DNA from: Epiperipatus broadwayi
Lineage: Eukaryota > Onychophora > Udeonychophora > Euonychophora > Peripatidae
Reading direction: 5' to 3'
Assembly: GCA_028023455.1 (NCBI GenBank)
Contig: JAQFVV010012423.1
Location: 6,802,269-6,866,268, forward strand
DNA: 64,000 nt
The notes under the pieces were generated by a model. It saw nothing but the letters and a program-made list of their open reading frames with translations. It was not told where the DNA came from and made no database searches. The translations under genes were made by a program, and so were the position numbers. The first letter of the stretch is position 1; each line of letters starts with the position of its first letter. This document shows, one piece after another, positions 48,984-60,445 of this stretch.

Positions 48984-50206
48984 ATTATTGAGACTGGAAT
49001 TTCTAACTAAGTTAGTTTTAATTTATAGTGGAAAAAAATCAAGTATAATGATGGTTAAAACTGGGGAAAGAGAAGATGTAGAATTTTTATTGGGAGATAT
49101 TAAGCTAAGTGTGGTGAATAGATATAGTTACTTGGGAATTATTTTAAGTAATCAGAAAAATTATTTGGATGAATGGGAGAAAAAATTGATAAATGAAGAA
49201 AAGAAAAGAAAGGGATTGATAAAGAAATTTACAGTGTTTTCATATAATAAATATGATGTAGTTAGAATTATATGGAAAGGAGTTGCAGTAGCAGGGCTAA
49301 CATATGGTAATGATGCATTATATGTTAGTAAAGAGGTATTAAATTACTTAGAAAAAGTTCCCAATTCAAGGAGAAATGGGATGGTCAAGTTTTCATATGA
49401 GAGATGCAAAAAGTAAAATGAAAATGTTTGGTAGATTGCAGTTTATGGATAATAAAAGAATAGCTAAAATAGTATTTAATTGGGTTATGAGTAAAGGGCA
49501 GGTAACAAGATGGATGAGAAAGGAAATGTGGTATGCAAAAGATTTGGATAAAGAATTTATATCAGTATATTTGTACAAAAGATGGGATGATTGTGTTAAG
49601 AGGATTGTTGAATGTTGTAATAGTAAGGAATGGGATAAAAGAATAGATTTATTAATAAAGAATAGGGAGTTAGAGAGATGGAGAAATAGTACGGAGAGTA
49701 AAAAGAGTTTATAGAAATAAACAGAATATTAGGTGTGAGTTAATATATGATAATAGTAAGGAAAGTAGTTTATTATTTAAGGCTCTAACGGGATCTTTAG
49801 CTACAAGAGAATATACATGTAAATGGAAAAAAATGGGTGATTTATTTTGTAAATTATGTAAGGAAGGAATAGAAAATATTAGGCTTTTGTAATTGAATGT
49901 AAATGTTTGAAAACAGAAAGGGTACATATAATGAAGTTATGGAAGAATAAATATGAAAAAAGTGATTATACAGAAAGTGAATTATTGGTTTTTATGCTGG
50001 GTTTGGGAAAAGATAAAGGGATTTAGATATAAAAGTTATAGGAGTTGACAAAGATTATGTTGTGGAAATGGGATGGAGCAGAATATGGGAAAATTTAGAG
50101 TGGGGAATGGAAAATAAAGTGGCTAACAGGTTTATCTGAGCATAATTGCTGAGATATTCTTGACTTCGTTTAAGGAGAAGCCACAATACATCACATCACA
50201 TCACTT
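48984..50206 (+). mobile_element. 5'-truncated LINE-B copy (plus)
   Basis: The frame begins just after the reverse transcriptase catalytic region (GKKSSIMMVKTG, 49030-49065), then NRYSYLGIILSNQ, GLTYGNDALYVSKEV and a frameshift near 49380. The next frame (to 49714) has RLQFMDNKRIAKIVFNWVM and WDDCVKRIVECCNSKEWDKR. After another shift near 49715 there are remains of a C-x2-C ending (CKLC near 49850). The 3' tail, TTTATCTGAGCATAATTGCTG followed by ACATCACATCACATCAC, ends near 50206. It is the best-preserved LINE-B 3' end here and the reference for the minus copies at 25 and 35 kb. Confidence 0.8.
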
Positions 50207-50557
50207 CCTCATATCCCATAATTTTGACGCAAGTAGCTAAAAAGTCGGGGTTATGATTTCCCCTAACCTTATTTTTTTAGAGAGTATTATTCTCGGGGCT
50301 TAATCATCAAACATTGGCAAAGGCAAATTATACACTCGAATCCTAATAAACTAACATTAATAAATTTAATAACTATCATTAATAACGCACAATGAATAGT
50401 TAATATTAGAAATAAATATTTTTATTCTAACAAATTAAAATATTAAAAACACATTACTAATTAATTGGAAAGGCTACATGCATGCTAATCCAGACATTAA
50501 ATCAACTAAAACAGTTTAATAATTAAAGTTCACTTAAGTTTCTTCCAGGAACTTCTT

Positions 50558-51041
50558 TGAATGATAATTCTGCAAATGTCTCTATTAGTAGTAATATTAT
50601 AAGCTTATAGGAGGATTGTTTGCAAACGTTTAATTTCGTCACAATCGGAATATGAATAATCTAATCTTACTGGTAAGTTTTGTAGTACAAGTTTCGAAGA
50701 GATCATTGAAGTTAATTAGTTTCTCTATGTCAACATATGTGTAGGTTCTTGGGCTGTCCTAATGGCTAGACTCAATGGTTTTTTCTAAGTGACCTACACA
50801 ATGAAAGGTATCTATAAACACATCAGTTCCATTCAGCATGACGATCCACCTCAGCATATGAGTAATGGTAGTCCTGCATATGAGTACTCCGGGATAGGAT
50901 TAATTTCTCTATCTCAGACCTAATGGAAGACCCAGTTTTAAGTTTTTCTGACCTTTTATAGTCGCAATCCATTTTTAGACTTCTTTGCGCATCTATTTTC
51001 TTTTGGCCTTTTATCAGCATACAAGATAATAATCTTGTACA
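50558..51041 (-). mobile_element. LTR-like or promoter-like block (minus), tentative
   Basis: The minus strand starts TGTACAAGATTATTATC and contains a near-perfect TATA box, CTATAAAAGG (about 50950-50962). Possible flanks are TTCTT (50553-50557) and CTCTT (51042-51046), four of five bases. The K/R/E-rich minus ORF at 50823-51020 lies in it but matches no family I recognise. A solo LTR would parallel 8565-9125, but no polyadenylation signal was found, so a cryptic promoter or unknown gene fragment remains possible. Confidence 0.3.
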
Positions 51042-51429
51042 CTCTTTCTTAAATTTAAGTTACAAAATCTTTTTTTTTTTCAGCATAATTCTGCCATCTT
51101 TAATTAGCTTCCAAAAAAAAGTTTTAATGATTGTAATCTTTTACTTCGGAATTTTTCTTTTTATTTGTTTGGATTAGTAATCTGCGTGGCATTTATTCTT
51201 TCCAATTTTAACTCTTATTTTTAATCAAAGTAATAATTCAAAACAAAAAAATCAACTCTCATTGTACGTTTTTTTTAAAAAATTACACTAACTAAAAAAA
51301 AAATTAAAATTGCGTCTTTTAATAAGATCGCTAAATTCACTGTTTCTTTTAGCTTTTACCAAATGCCAATATATTTATACCATATATAAATAAATGTTAC
51401 AATATAAAAAAAATTCTATAACATGTTTT

Positions 51430-52190
51430 CATATCGAAAATCAAAATTAAGATATCAGATCTGTCAAAATAATGTTAAAAAATTCTAAAACATACATTTT
51501 CACTTTCAAAATCAAAATTAACATATCAGAACTGTTAAAATTTTGAAAGGCCCTCTCTTGTATAGAGAACAAGAAACAACCAATCAGCACCTTAGAGGGC
51601 AGGCTCTTATCACTGTTATATTGATTTGTGAGTTGTAAAACATTTTTAGTTATTCGGAAGACTTTCCTCGATAAAATCGGCAAAATAACATTTAAAAATT
51701 CTAAAACATGTTTTCATTTTGAAAATTAAAACGAGAATATTGGAACTGTTGAAATCAGCAAAATAATGTTAAAAAATTCTAAAACATGTTTTCACTTTCA
51801 AAATCAGAAAAGATATCAGAAATGTCAAAATTTTGAGGGTGATCTCTTGTGTAGAGAACAAGAAAAAACCAACAAGCATTTTGGAAGGAAGCTCTATCTC
51901 ATTGTTATATTCATTTGTTAGTTGTAAAAAGTTCTAAATGTTATTCACTAGTTTTCTTGATGTAAAAACGGTAAAATGTTAAAAGATTTTGAAAATCAAA
52001 ACAAAGATAGCAGAACTCAAAATTATTGTCAGGCGCACTCTTGTGTAGAGAACAAAAAAACAACCAATCATAGCAAAAGCAGGTAATCTCATTATTGTAA
52101 TGATTTATTAGTGGTAAAAAAATTCTAAAGAATATTCAGCATAGTTTTCTCGATAGTGGCAAAATTGATAAAATAATGTCAAAAGAAGTG
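51430..52190. repeat. Tandem satellite-like array, copy 2 (inverted to copy 1)
   Basis: Repeated blocks such as TTCACTTTCAAAATCA, GTTAAAAAATTCTAAAACAT and AACAAGAAACAACCAATCAG start near 51430, 51500, 51700, 51780, 51960 and 52020. They are the reverse complement of the units at 1-670. Core blocks sit near 51541-51630, 51830-51915 and 52020-52100, so spacing varies (about 290 and 190 bases). The minus ORF at 51447-51683 is repeat-derived. Confidence 0.8.
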
Positions 52191-54389
52191 ATATGAGAGT
52201 TAAAGCTGTTTCCAAAATTAATCCCAAAAATCTTGATTAAAAAGATCTAACATGCTATTCTACACGGGTAATGACCATACCATGTGCATGTATACTGTTA
52301 AGCAAAGATCCACAGAAATAAAATGTTTAAAATGTTTTCTTCCAATTTAAGCACCCCTCTTTTACAGGTCCAAAATTTGGAATTGGAAAGTCTTATATTC
52401 GAAGTAATATGGTACATACACCTATAACATGTAGAAAGGTTAGGTTTATTATAAGATTTTTGCTAAATTTAAGCAGTTAATAGTATATAAGTAAAATATT
52501 TCAATAAAGTTATCTATAAAAGAGAATTTAAAGCACTTCATAAATCACAAAATGAATTTAACAAAAACACACATTAAAAGTGGTATTCAAGCACTTGTTA
52601 ATTTAAAAATTATTGAATTGTAATTAAAAACGAGATTTAGTAAACCTTTTTATTTATTACATAATAAACCAAATACAGTAGCTGATAAATATATGGGCTG
52701 CCATATTTTTTCCCCACTAATTGAAAAGAGTGTATTATTTTTTCTCTTTTATTAAAGATTTATATTTTTTATCAAATAACTGTGTAGATCAGATATTCTT
52801 TAAGTATTAGAATCAGTGCAATAGAATTATGAATTTAAATGTTTAAATATTTTTTTATTAATAAACTTTTGAGGTATATCACAACATAACAATGCAGTAT
52901 CTAATATTATTTTCAAGATTTGAAAAACTATAGAGTAAGTTTTTGTTCATACCACAATGTAGCTGACAGACTGAAATGAAACTAGATACCAAAATGTTAT
53001 GGTTGGTATTGCAAAGTGAACAGTTCAAATTAAAGCTTTGAAGGTGAGGAGTTGATTCTTTTAAAAGTGGGGTATTGCCTGTTACTTGAAGAATATCCAG
53101 TCTGTTTTTTGGACATTTAAGTATTATCACATAACAAAATAGTATACTGAGAAATGGTGGCTAGTTCAATTCCTTCCAAAATCATTATAAGCTATGACGT
53201 AATCCAAAAATAAATACAATTAATGCAAAGTAATAAGATTAGTAAGTTATAAGAAAGTGTTGTAAATTTAATGTGACAATTCACGAATAAAGTCATGAAG
53301 ATCTCAAAACATGAAAAAATATATATCCTTAAAAATTAAAGAACTAAATTTTTAATACCTTTTGAAAGAATACAATTTGAAATACTTAATTTACAGATAG
53401 AAACACTCAAAATAGTTTTCGAATTAGTTTTTAAGTTTAAAATATATAAAAAATATTTTATAATACTTTTATTTAATGAGCACTAAAAAGACAAAAAATT
53501 ATTTTCTTCAACTATAATTAGTAATTTTATATGACTTAAAATAAAAGCTTGGGGTATTCAGAAATTAATCACTTAGTGATTGAATGAATTTCTGGATCTC
53601 ACGCTTTTATTTAATAACTGAAAATAGTTAATTTCTATCTATATCATGCTTTTATTTCAAATTAATGTCAGCACACCACACATTTTTAATTCAAGTTAAA
53701 TATAAAAATCGCAATTGTAAATGAAGAACAGAATCATTGGTTTTTTAGAACACAGTAAATAGAAGTGTTTATTATAAAATATATTTTTACATAAATTATT
53801 TTTAAATTTTTAGCATTCGAACATTTTTGTAATCATTGTTTTTTAAGTTCCAAGCCCTCCCACTCTTATTTAAAAGATCGTAAAGACAACTTTGGTCATA
53901 TCTACTCTTTTCATACTAGTTTGTAAGCTTGAGTAATCACAAAAATTATTAAATATACTTCTTTGAATTCCATTTTTAAAATGGAAAGGAATTTTAGTTG
54001 AGATATTATAAAAGAATTAAAAGTATGCTTTAAAATACAAAATTAAATATTATTAAAATTTCAAATAAAAATTCTTCATCGTTAGCCAGTGAAATCATCT
54101 CCTGCTTTTAAGTTTTTAACACTTGTCTTCCCAAAAAGAAATATTTTCCAATAAAATCTAATAGTAATCATGTTGTTTTTTGATTTAAAAGATTTTGCAA
54201 CTATGTTGCATAAATAAGTTTCAATATGTAAACACCTTATTGGAAATTATAATTTTTCTTTTGGAAATACTATAAAAATAAAGCACACCCTGAAAAGCCT
54301 AGGGCCAAATATTCGTACCAATCAGTGATGCTGACAGTTTCTTTGTATTATAATACAACCAATCAGTCTTGTTCAAATTTACATATTTA
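52191..54389. other. AT-rich stretch without recognised genes
   Basis: GTCTTATATTCGAAGTAATATG at 52390-52411 pairs imperfectly with 48484. A minus ORF at 52879-53130 has cysteine and histidine residues (CSLC, then CQLHC) but no domain I can name. The rest is low-complexity. Confidence 0.4.
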
Positions 54390-54450
54390 CAGGGGGTGGG
54401 CAACTTTTTTCATCAGCAGGCCGAATAAAATTTTTATATCATAACACAGG
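54390..54450 (+). mobile_element. hAT-type left terminus, partner not found
   Basis: CAGGGGGTGGGCAACTTTTT followed by AGCAGGCCG matches the common hAT 5' end pattern (CAGGGGTGGGCAAAC-like). No matching right end was seen downstream to 56 kb, so the element is truncated or diverged. The exon-like segment at 54814 lies within reach of it. Confidence 0.45.
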
Positions 54451-54813
54451 GCGAAATAGATTGAATGATTTGGCAGAAAAAAAATCAGAACCTAAAAAAT
54501 ATTATATTACTTCAATTACCAAATTATCAATGTATTTTTTAAAAAGAGGAAATACAATATTTAATGACTATACTAGTTCGTTATGACGGACGAAGAAAGC
54601 GCTCTAGAATTTTTGAATTTGCAATATCCGGTTTCAACTTAGAATTGTGCGAAAACTACTTGGATTACACATGCACATTTTACACCTTCATTTCCATCTT
54701 TCTATTTTCCGAAAAGCTAAATTTTTTTTCTATGATAAAAATTTAAAATTTTATGATAATTTCTGCGATCAAGTAAATTGAATTTCTTTGACTTTCTCTC
54801 ATTTTTTTGCTAG

Positions 54814-54905
54814 TTAATGGAAAAATATTCGCTGTTAAAACTACATCGGAAAAAATACAACTTTTGACCGAAGTATTTAGAAGACAATGTTATGAGGGCT
54901 CGATG
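54814..54905 (+). other. Exon-like segment, 92 bases, unknown gene
   Basis: A textbook acceptor (TTTCTCTCATTTTTTTGCTAG) precedes it and a strong donor (ATG|GTAAGTAATT) follows. One frame is open throughout: two bases and 30 codons giving NGKIFAVKTTSEKIQLLTEV then FRRQCYEGSM, a balanced, charged peptide unlike the K/N/I/F-rich random frames around it. The other two plus frames have stops. I do not recognise the protein. It may be a real host exon on the strand opposite CSTF3, a duplicated or captured exon inside a transposon, or part of an intron-containing transposase. Confidence 0.5.
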
Positions 54906-55602
54906 GTAAGTAATTATTTTTATATATTTTTTATTTATTATTTTATTTTATATATTTTTTAATTATTATTTGAATTTATATTTGATAAAAAATATACGTA
55001 AAATTAATATTGAAACGAATATAATAATTCATGATTATATAAATTTCTATCGCGAATTATCTGAATTTTTTGATACGATGTGGGTTTGGGTCCCGTATTT
55101 GAATTAGATGATATGAGATAGAGGTAAACATACTTTACAAATATTATGACCCGATTTAGATTTTTCTATAATGTCTTATCTGCATTCTAATAATAATAAA
55201 AATACGCAAATGCTAAAAGTAAAACTTTTGACAGTATACATATAAACTTAGACCTATTATAGAATACTGCTATGTAAATTTCAAAGCTGCATATCAAATG
55301 CAAAGAGAGGTTGCAGTTGATAAAGCTATTACTAAATTTATGGTCGTAGTAACATGATGCAATATGAGCCCTCAAAACCTATAAAGATAGGATAATACTA
55401 CATCGCTCTGACTCTAAACTACTAACTTATGTACCTCAAGTTTAACTCTGTAACGAATTTAGTATTTCATTCACTTTTTATTTTATTTTGTATATAGTGA
55501 CTATTTTAGTAGTACTTTTTAATAAATTACAAACTGTATTGAAGTTTTTTATTGTAATATTCAAATTATACTAATTATCGATCAATATTAACTACTTACT
55601 AG

Positions 55603-55701
55603 GGATGACATATACATTGCAAACCCCTATATGAAAATATGTTTTGAAGAGCTAATAGGAAAAATGAAAGGTATTAATGTCTTTGTGATGGATTAACTTA
55701 G
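55603..55701 (+). other. Exon-like segment, 99 bases, unknown gene, with a stop
   Basis: It follows TTACTAG and ends CTTAG|GTAAGTGTTA, a strong donor. The open frame gives DDIYIANPYMKICFEELIGK and KMKGINVFVMD, then TAA, then two more codons before the donor. Its phase does not fit a direct splice from 54814-54905: one extra G at the acceptor would have to be removed. The two may be a decayed gene copy, or an exon between them was missed. Protein not recognised. Confidence 0.4.
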
Positions 55702-56029
55702 GTAAGTGTTATTATATACTATTTTTTTATAAATTTTATGATGAATTCAACTAAGCTATTAACAAAAATATAATTATAAGCTATATGCATGATAATTTTG
55801 AATTTATGAAATAATATGAAAATAATTATTAGAAATATTAATTATTTTTTTCATTATTTTGAATATCGATGACTATACTTTTTTCAGCTTGATTACATTC
55901 TTTGGTGTTCTGTGTATAAAACAATATATATTATGTCATTTTTGAATAAATACAAACTTAAGTTATGATAAAATTTGTGGCTTAATATTTAATTTTTTAA
56001 TATTCAATATGACTGCTTCGCCGGGCAAA

Positions 56030-56105
56030 AAGGTAAAGCAGTTTTTGCAATAAATATTGTAATTGGTTAAACCGTATAAATGAAATACCAATCCAGTTCC
56101 AAAGC
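56030..56105 (+). repeat. Direct repeat, copy 1
   Basis: AAGCAGTTTTTGCAATAAAT and CCAGTTCCAAAG lie within about 75 bases that recur with roughly ten substitutions at 58290-58362. Just upstream, CGCCGGGCAAAAAGGTAAAG could end a tiny exon, but no acceptor supports it. Confidence 0.6.
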
Positions 56106-56173
56106 GCTTGTACAGATGTTCTACATAACAGACTCAAGTATTACACACCATGTAGAGCCATAAAAGCTTTATT

Positions 56174-56181
56174 GAAAATGT
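56174..56181. repeat. Target-site duplication, left (GAAAATGT)
   Basis: Exact 8-base match to 57332-57339. Confidence 0.85.
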
Positions 56182-57331
56182 GGTACTAATCGGTCCGCCA
56201 GGCCAGCCATCTGGTGGCATTGTTTCTCTGCTAAAAACACAGAAATATGCTGTTTACACAGCCTAATATTTCTGTGCTTTTGTAGACAAACTTACGGCCT
56301 ATAGAACTGTTCATATTAGCTGCTGCAAGTGTATATGACGTTGCACACCAATATTACAGCCCGCTAATGTGTTTCGCGACACTATGCAAATACGCACACT
56401 TAACAGATAGCTATCGTATGATGAGAGTGGAGGGAATTCAAGTGGCCATAACTTGTAATATACATTTGAATTAAAGATCTTACCCCTACTCGATGTAGTA
56501 TTTGATACTAATAATTGTAAGACCATCGTTGTTCTTCCCTACAAATTTTGGAAGGTGGAAAAAATTGCAAAAGGTCATGGTCAAGCACCTTTTCCCAGAA
56601 CTCGCGCGAATAGCCACATAAATCATGAGACAAATAAAATGTCTGAGGTTGCATGTACTTTTGGAAATCGTAAACTTGGTATGATCAGTGACGACAAATT
56701 ATTTGTCAACCACCCACCCCCCAAAAAAAACATTAAAATAAGATCAAAACTTTTGACGTTTTCAACTTTGGTTTTTTTTTTTTTTTTTGGCTATACAGCA
56801 ATTTTTGTTTCGGCTTTATTTGTATACCGCTGATGTACTAAAACTTTTCTTCTTAAACCCAATTTTTATTAACCTTTTCTTAAAAATAAAAACAAAGTAA
56901 AAATAACTTTTGTCTCAGTGACGACCAATTATTTCTCCCCATCTCCTTCCAAAAAAGTTAAACTAAGATCAAAACTTTTGACTTTTTCAACTTTGTTTTT
57001 CTTTTTTGTTTTTAAAATACGGCGATTTTTGTGTTGGATTTCTTTGTATTACGCAATGTTTTTAATTTGGCCATTTTTGAAAATGAAAATGTACAAATAT
57101 TTGAATCAAATCTTGTATCGTAAATTATTTACAAGAATGTCAAAATGGTAGTAAAAAAGGCAGAGAAAATGGTTTAATAAAAGTCGGACAAATTGGGAAA
57201 AAATATAAAAGTCGGAGAAAATGTAAAAATAACTTAATTAAAAAATAGTCAGGCCCAGATCAATATAATTGTGTGTTTTTAGCAGAGAAACAATGCCACT
57301 AAGCAGTTGGCCTAGCATACCGATTAGTACC
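56182..57331. mobile_element. 1150-base TIR DNA transposon, non-autonomous
   Basis: The ends are GGTACTAATCGG and its exact reverse complement. Similarity then continues inward to about 70 bases (GGCCAGCCATCTGGTGGCAT near 56201-56220 against its partner near 57290-57312; CTCTGCTAAAAACACA against TGTGTTTTTAGCAGAG). Perfect 8-base duplications, GAAAATGT, flank it. Inside is a diverged direct repeat (ATCAAAACTTTTGAC at about 56743 and 56970). ORFs at 56311-56526 (minus), 56555-56833 and 56918-57151 show no transposase motif. An 8-base duplication with GG-starting ends suggests Merlin or an atypical hAT or P group; the family is not recognised. Confidence 0.85.
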
Positions 57332-57339
57332 GAAAATGT
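57332..57339. repeat. Target-site duplication, right (GAAAATGT)
   Basis: Exact partner of 56174-56181. Confidence 0.85.
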
Positions 57340-60329
57340 TAATAAATAAAAAATTCTAACAAATAATTTTCCTATTTATTAGAAGATGCATTTTAAAAAA
57401 AAATTCAAATAAACAATTTTCATTATTTATTATAATTTTCAAAACAAGAAATTTGTTGTTAAAGCAAAGAATTATCAATATGAATTAAAAGTTGATGATT
57501 TCTATATGAAACAAACCATTTGAACTATTTATTATTCAGATGATGGAACATAGTATATTTTCATCAATTTCAGTCTCTATTGTGATTATCAATTTGTTTA
57601 CCAAAACAAATAATTTTCAGCAATAGGAAATAAAAAAGATATTTTCTATTTGAAATAAACCATTATAAAACTATTTATTTGGACAAAATACAAAGATGGT
57701 TTTTTGGAAATTTCATTCTCCATGCCATCATGTGAGAAATAAGCAGCAAATAAAAACTGCCTTCATTTGGGCCACATCTATTGGGAAAATATCATAACAG
57801 AACTTTCACAGACATTCACACAACTTTCTGTTACCCATAATATGATTTGGAATTGTTTTTTGGTTTGTTTACAAAATTACATCATTTACCTTCATGAGTT
57901 TATATAGTGTTCCAAAGCAAGTGATATTTTTACATTTTAAAATGATTGTCTAGTTTCCATTTGTTTGCATCGTATTGTATAAATAAAATAAAGCAGCATT
58001 TCTATGACTTTGTATTGCTTTTTTTATAAAATTATGTATTCAACATTACAACTTTTTTATAAAATTCCAGATTAAATTTTAAAATTAAATATATTTATGT
58101 TATTTTGTATCACTTTTTCCAAAAAAAAAAATTATGTATTACATATTAAAATTACTTCCACATCAGTTTGTACAAATCATCAACACTTAGTTTACTTTGA
58201 AAATATTAATTTTTTAAAACATTTTCAGTATTGCTTTGGTGGCTCTATCTAGTTTGTAATAGATTATTTATTGTGTAGAATAACTATTGAAGCAGTTTTT
58301 GCAATAGATATTATAATCAGTTAAAGTATATAAATGAAACACTGATTCAGTTCCAAAACAATATGAGAACAAATATAGTCTTTTAAACATTTTTTTTTTT
58401 TAAAAAAATGTAAAATAAAAATTTAAATCAAAAGCCTAAAAAATTTAAATGCTTTTAATATTTTTTTTTTTTTTTTAAGTTACATATTAATTTATTCAAC
58501 ATAAATTGAAATTTAGTCAAACAATGTTTATATAACTTGCAATATTAGAATGAGAAAGTTTTAAATAATCTTTTCTCATTTACAGTAAAATGCAGATAAT
58601 AAAAAAAAAAACAATAATCTGCAAAACAGTTGAATGAATAATAATTTATTAACAAATTTGATCCAATATTTATTAAATATATTTTTAAACATTATTAACT
58701 TGTATATATTTGAATCTTTTAATGATTTCTCCCCTTATATGTGAATTCTTCATGCAAACATAAGCACAAGCTTTGAATTAAAAATTATATCCACTACTTA
58801 GACCTTTAATAATTAGAAATTATTATGACTTTGTCATCAACTTTCAAACAGCTGTTACAAACTAATAATTGCTTATAATTATTTTATTTAAAAAAAACCA
58901 CTGTATTGCATATATTTACTCTATATTCAGATATATTTTGTTTTATTTGAATCACATTATTAGATTTATAAAAGTCAATTTAGAAAGTGATGCCATGAAA
59001 AAAGTCAATATTCATGGTATAAAAAAAAAAACATCAAAAAATTTTTAGTATTTATTGAAGATAATTTGATTTTATATATATCCATAACAATAGCTATAGA
59101 ATGTTTTAATTATAGTATCTAAGTTGTATTTAAAATTATCATCGAAGTTTTATTTTTTGTGTATTTTAGTGAAAAATTATTAACTTGTGGTAAAGCATAA
59201 CTTTTAATGACTTCCCGATAATATTTTTCCCCATATTTATTGTTTATTTTCTCTGGTATCCTGAAAAATGATGAATTGATGATTTGTTGAGTCATTAAAA
59301 GATTTTTGAATATATATATGTATTTATGTACTTCTGCATGTAAAACAAAACAACTAATAACTAAAATGCAAAAATATTATGATTTGAGAGATCTACTACT
59401 GTCTGGCTATATAAGGGTAATTTTAATTGGCATTAGATAGTTTTTTCATTTCATCTTTTTTTTTGACAGGATTCAGTTTTGATATATATATATAAGAAAT
59501 AATTTTCTACTCAAGAAAGAAAAAAAAAGTGGCTATTTGCAAGTAAATTAATACACACACTTATTTGAAGTAAATTAATACAAATACACACACTTATTAC
59601 ACTAACACATTTATGTAATCAATTATTTTTTTATTTTTATATAAGTACATTCATAATAGTCACAATTTTTTTTTTTTAATGTAGAAAGTAATTTAAATCA
59701 ATATGCATAATTTAAAAAATCAATTAGCAATTCACATATTTATGAATAAATGAATAGAAAAATATAATATTCTAAAACGATTTAAAAAATAATAATAATG
59801 TAATAGTTTATATTTATTGTAAGTGAAACTGTAAATATTATTTTAAATAAAAAAATAATCCCATTTCTTAATATTACTTGTTTTAATTTTTAATGAAAAT
59901 AACCCCACTTTTTATTGATACTGCAGAATTAGAAAACTTCCCATTTGAATCTCCAATGTAATTTTCAGCTTGTGAGTAAAGAAAAACTCAATAAATAAAA
60001 AAGAGACAACGCAGAAAACACACCACACAAATTGTGCGTTTTATAATTTTACTTTATAAAAAAAAAAAGGTAACAACAAGGCAAATAGTTTTATATTTTA
60101 TAGTAAAAAAACAAGACAAAACAAGATAATAAATATGCAAACCTCATAGATTAACTGAATTTTAAAATTAAAATAATTTTCAGTTTTATAGAATTCATTT
60201 CATTGAAATGAACTTATAATAAAAATATTCTTCTAAAGAATATTAATAAAATGCCCAAAAAACATAAAATGATCCAACAATATACATTATAAATGTCTAG
60301 AAGTATCAATGCTAATCAAATTACGAAAC
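57340..60329. other. AT-rich stretch; probable CSTF3 intron
   Basis: It lies immediately downstream of the CSTF3 exon in transcription sense. It contains the second copy of the 75-base repeat (58290-58362) and several poly-T runs. No further exon of the family was recognised. Confidence 0.5.
58290..58362 (+). repeat. Direct repeat, copy 2
   Basis: AAGCAGTTTTTGCAATAGAT and CAGTTCCAAAACA match 56030-56105 in the same orientation, 2.26 kb away. This is probably the shared remnant of one dispersed element family. Confidence 0.6.
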
Positions 60330-60425
60330 CTCCTGTTCTATGTATAATTTCCAGTAACGGCCTGCATTTGGAAATTGTCCCACCAGTGCCTCAAATAATG
60401 CTCGAGCTTCATCAATTCTCTTATT
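60330..60425 (-). CDS. CSTF3: CSTF3 (CstF-77 / suppressor of forked) internal exon
   Basis: On the minus strand a pyrimidine-rich acceptor (TTTTTTTTTTTTCCATCTAG) precedes 96 bases that translate, phase 0, to NKRIDEARALFEALVGQF followed by PNAGRYWKLYIEQE. A GT donor follows at 60329-60328 (GAG|GTTTCG, weak). The peptide matches the first HAT repeat near the N terminus of CstF-77, whose human form has IDKARKTYERLV and GRFWKLYIEAE at the same spacing. CstF-77 is the scaffold of the cleavage stimulation factor, acting in nuclear pre-mRNA 3'-end processing. Neighbouring exons were not found: the preceding one should lie to the right, probably beyond the window, and the following one to the left. 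The plus-strand ORF at 60293-60478 is its shadow. A crooked-neck-type HAT protein is a less likely alternative. Confidence 0.85.
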
Positions 60426-60445
60426 CTAGATGGAAAAAAAAAAAC
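60426..60445 (-). promoter_or_regulatory. Splice acceptor of the CSTF3 exon
   Basis: AG at 60426-60427 (CT on the plus strand), preceded on the minus strand by CCATCT and about 12 T: a strong polypyrimidine tract and the reason for placing the exon start at 60425. Confidence 0.8.

Noticed and set aside
56010-56033. Tiny coding-like stretch MTASPGKK ending in a GTAAAG donor
   Set aside because: No acceptor or upstream coding context, and it is only 24 bases long.
59160-59260. Minus-strand segment after a good acceptor (TTCATCATTTTTCAG) reading IPEKINNKYGEKYYREVIKS
   Set aside because: Composition is the K/N/Y/I mix expected by chance in AT-rich DNA, no proper donor follows, and it does not match the next part of CSTF3.
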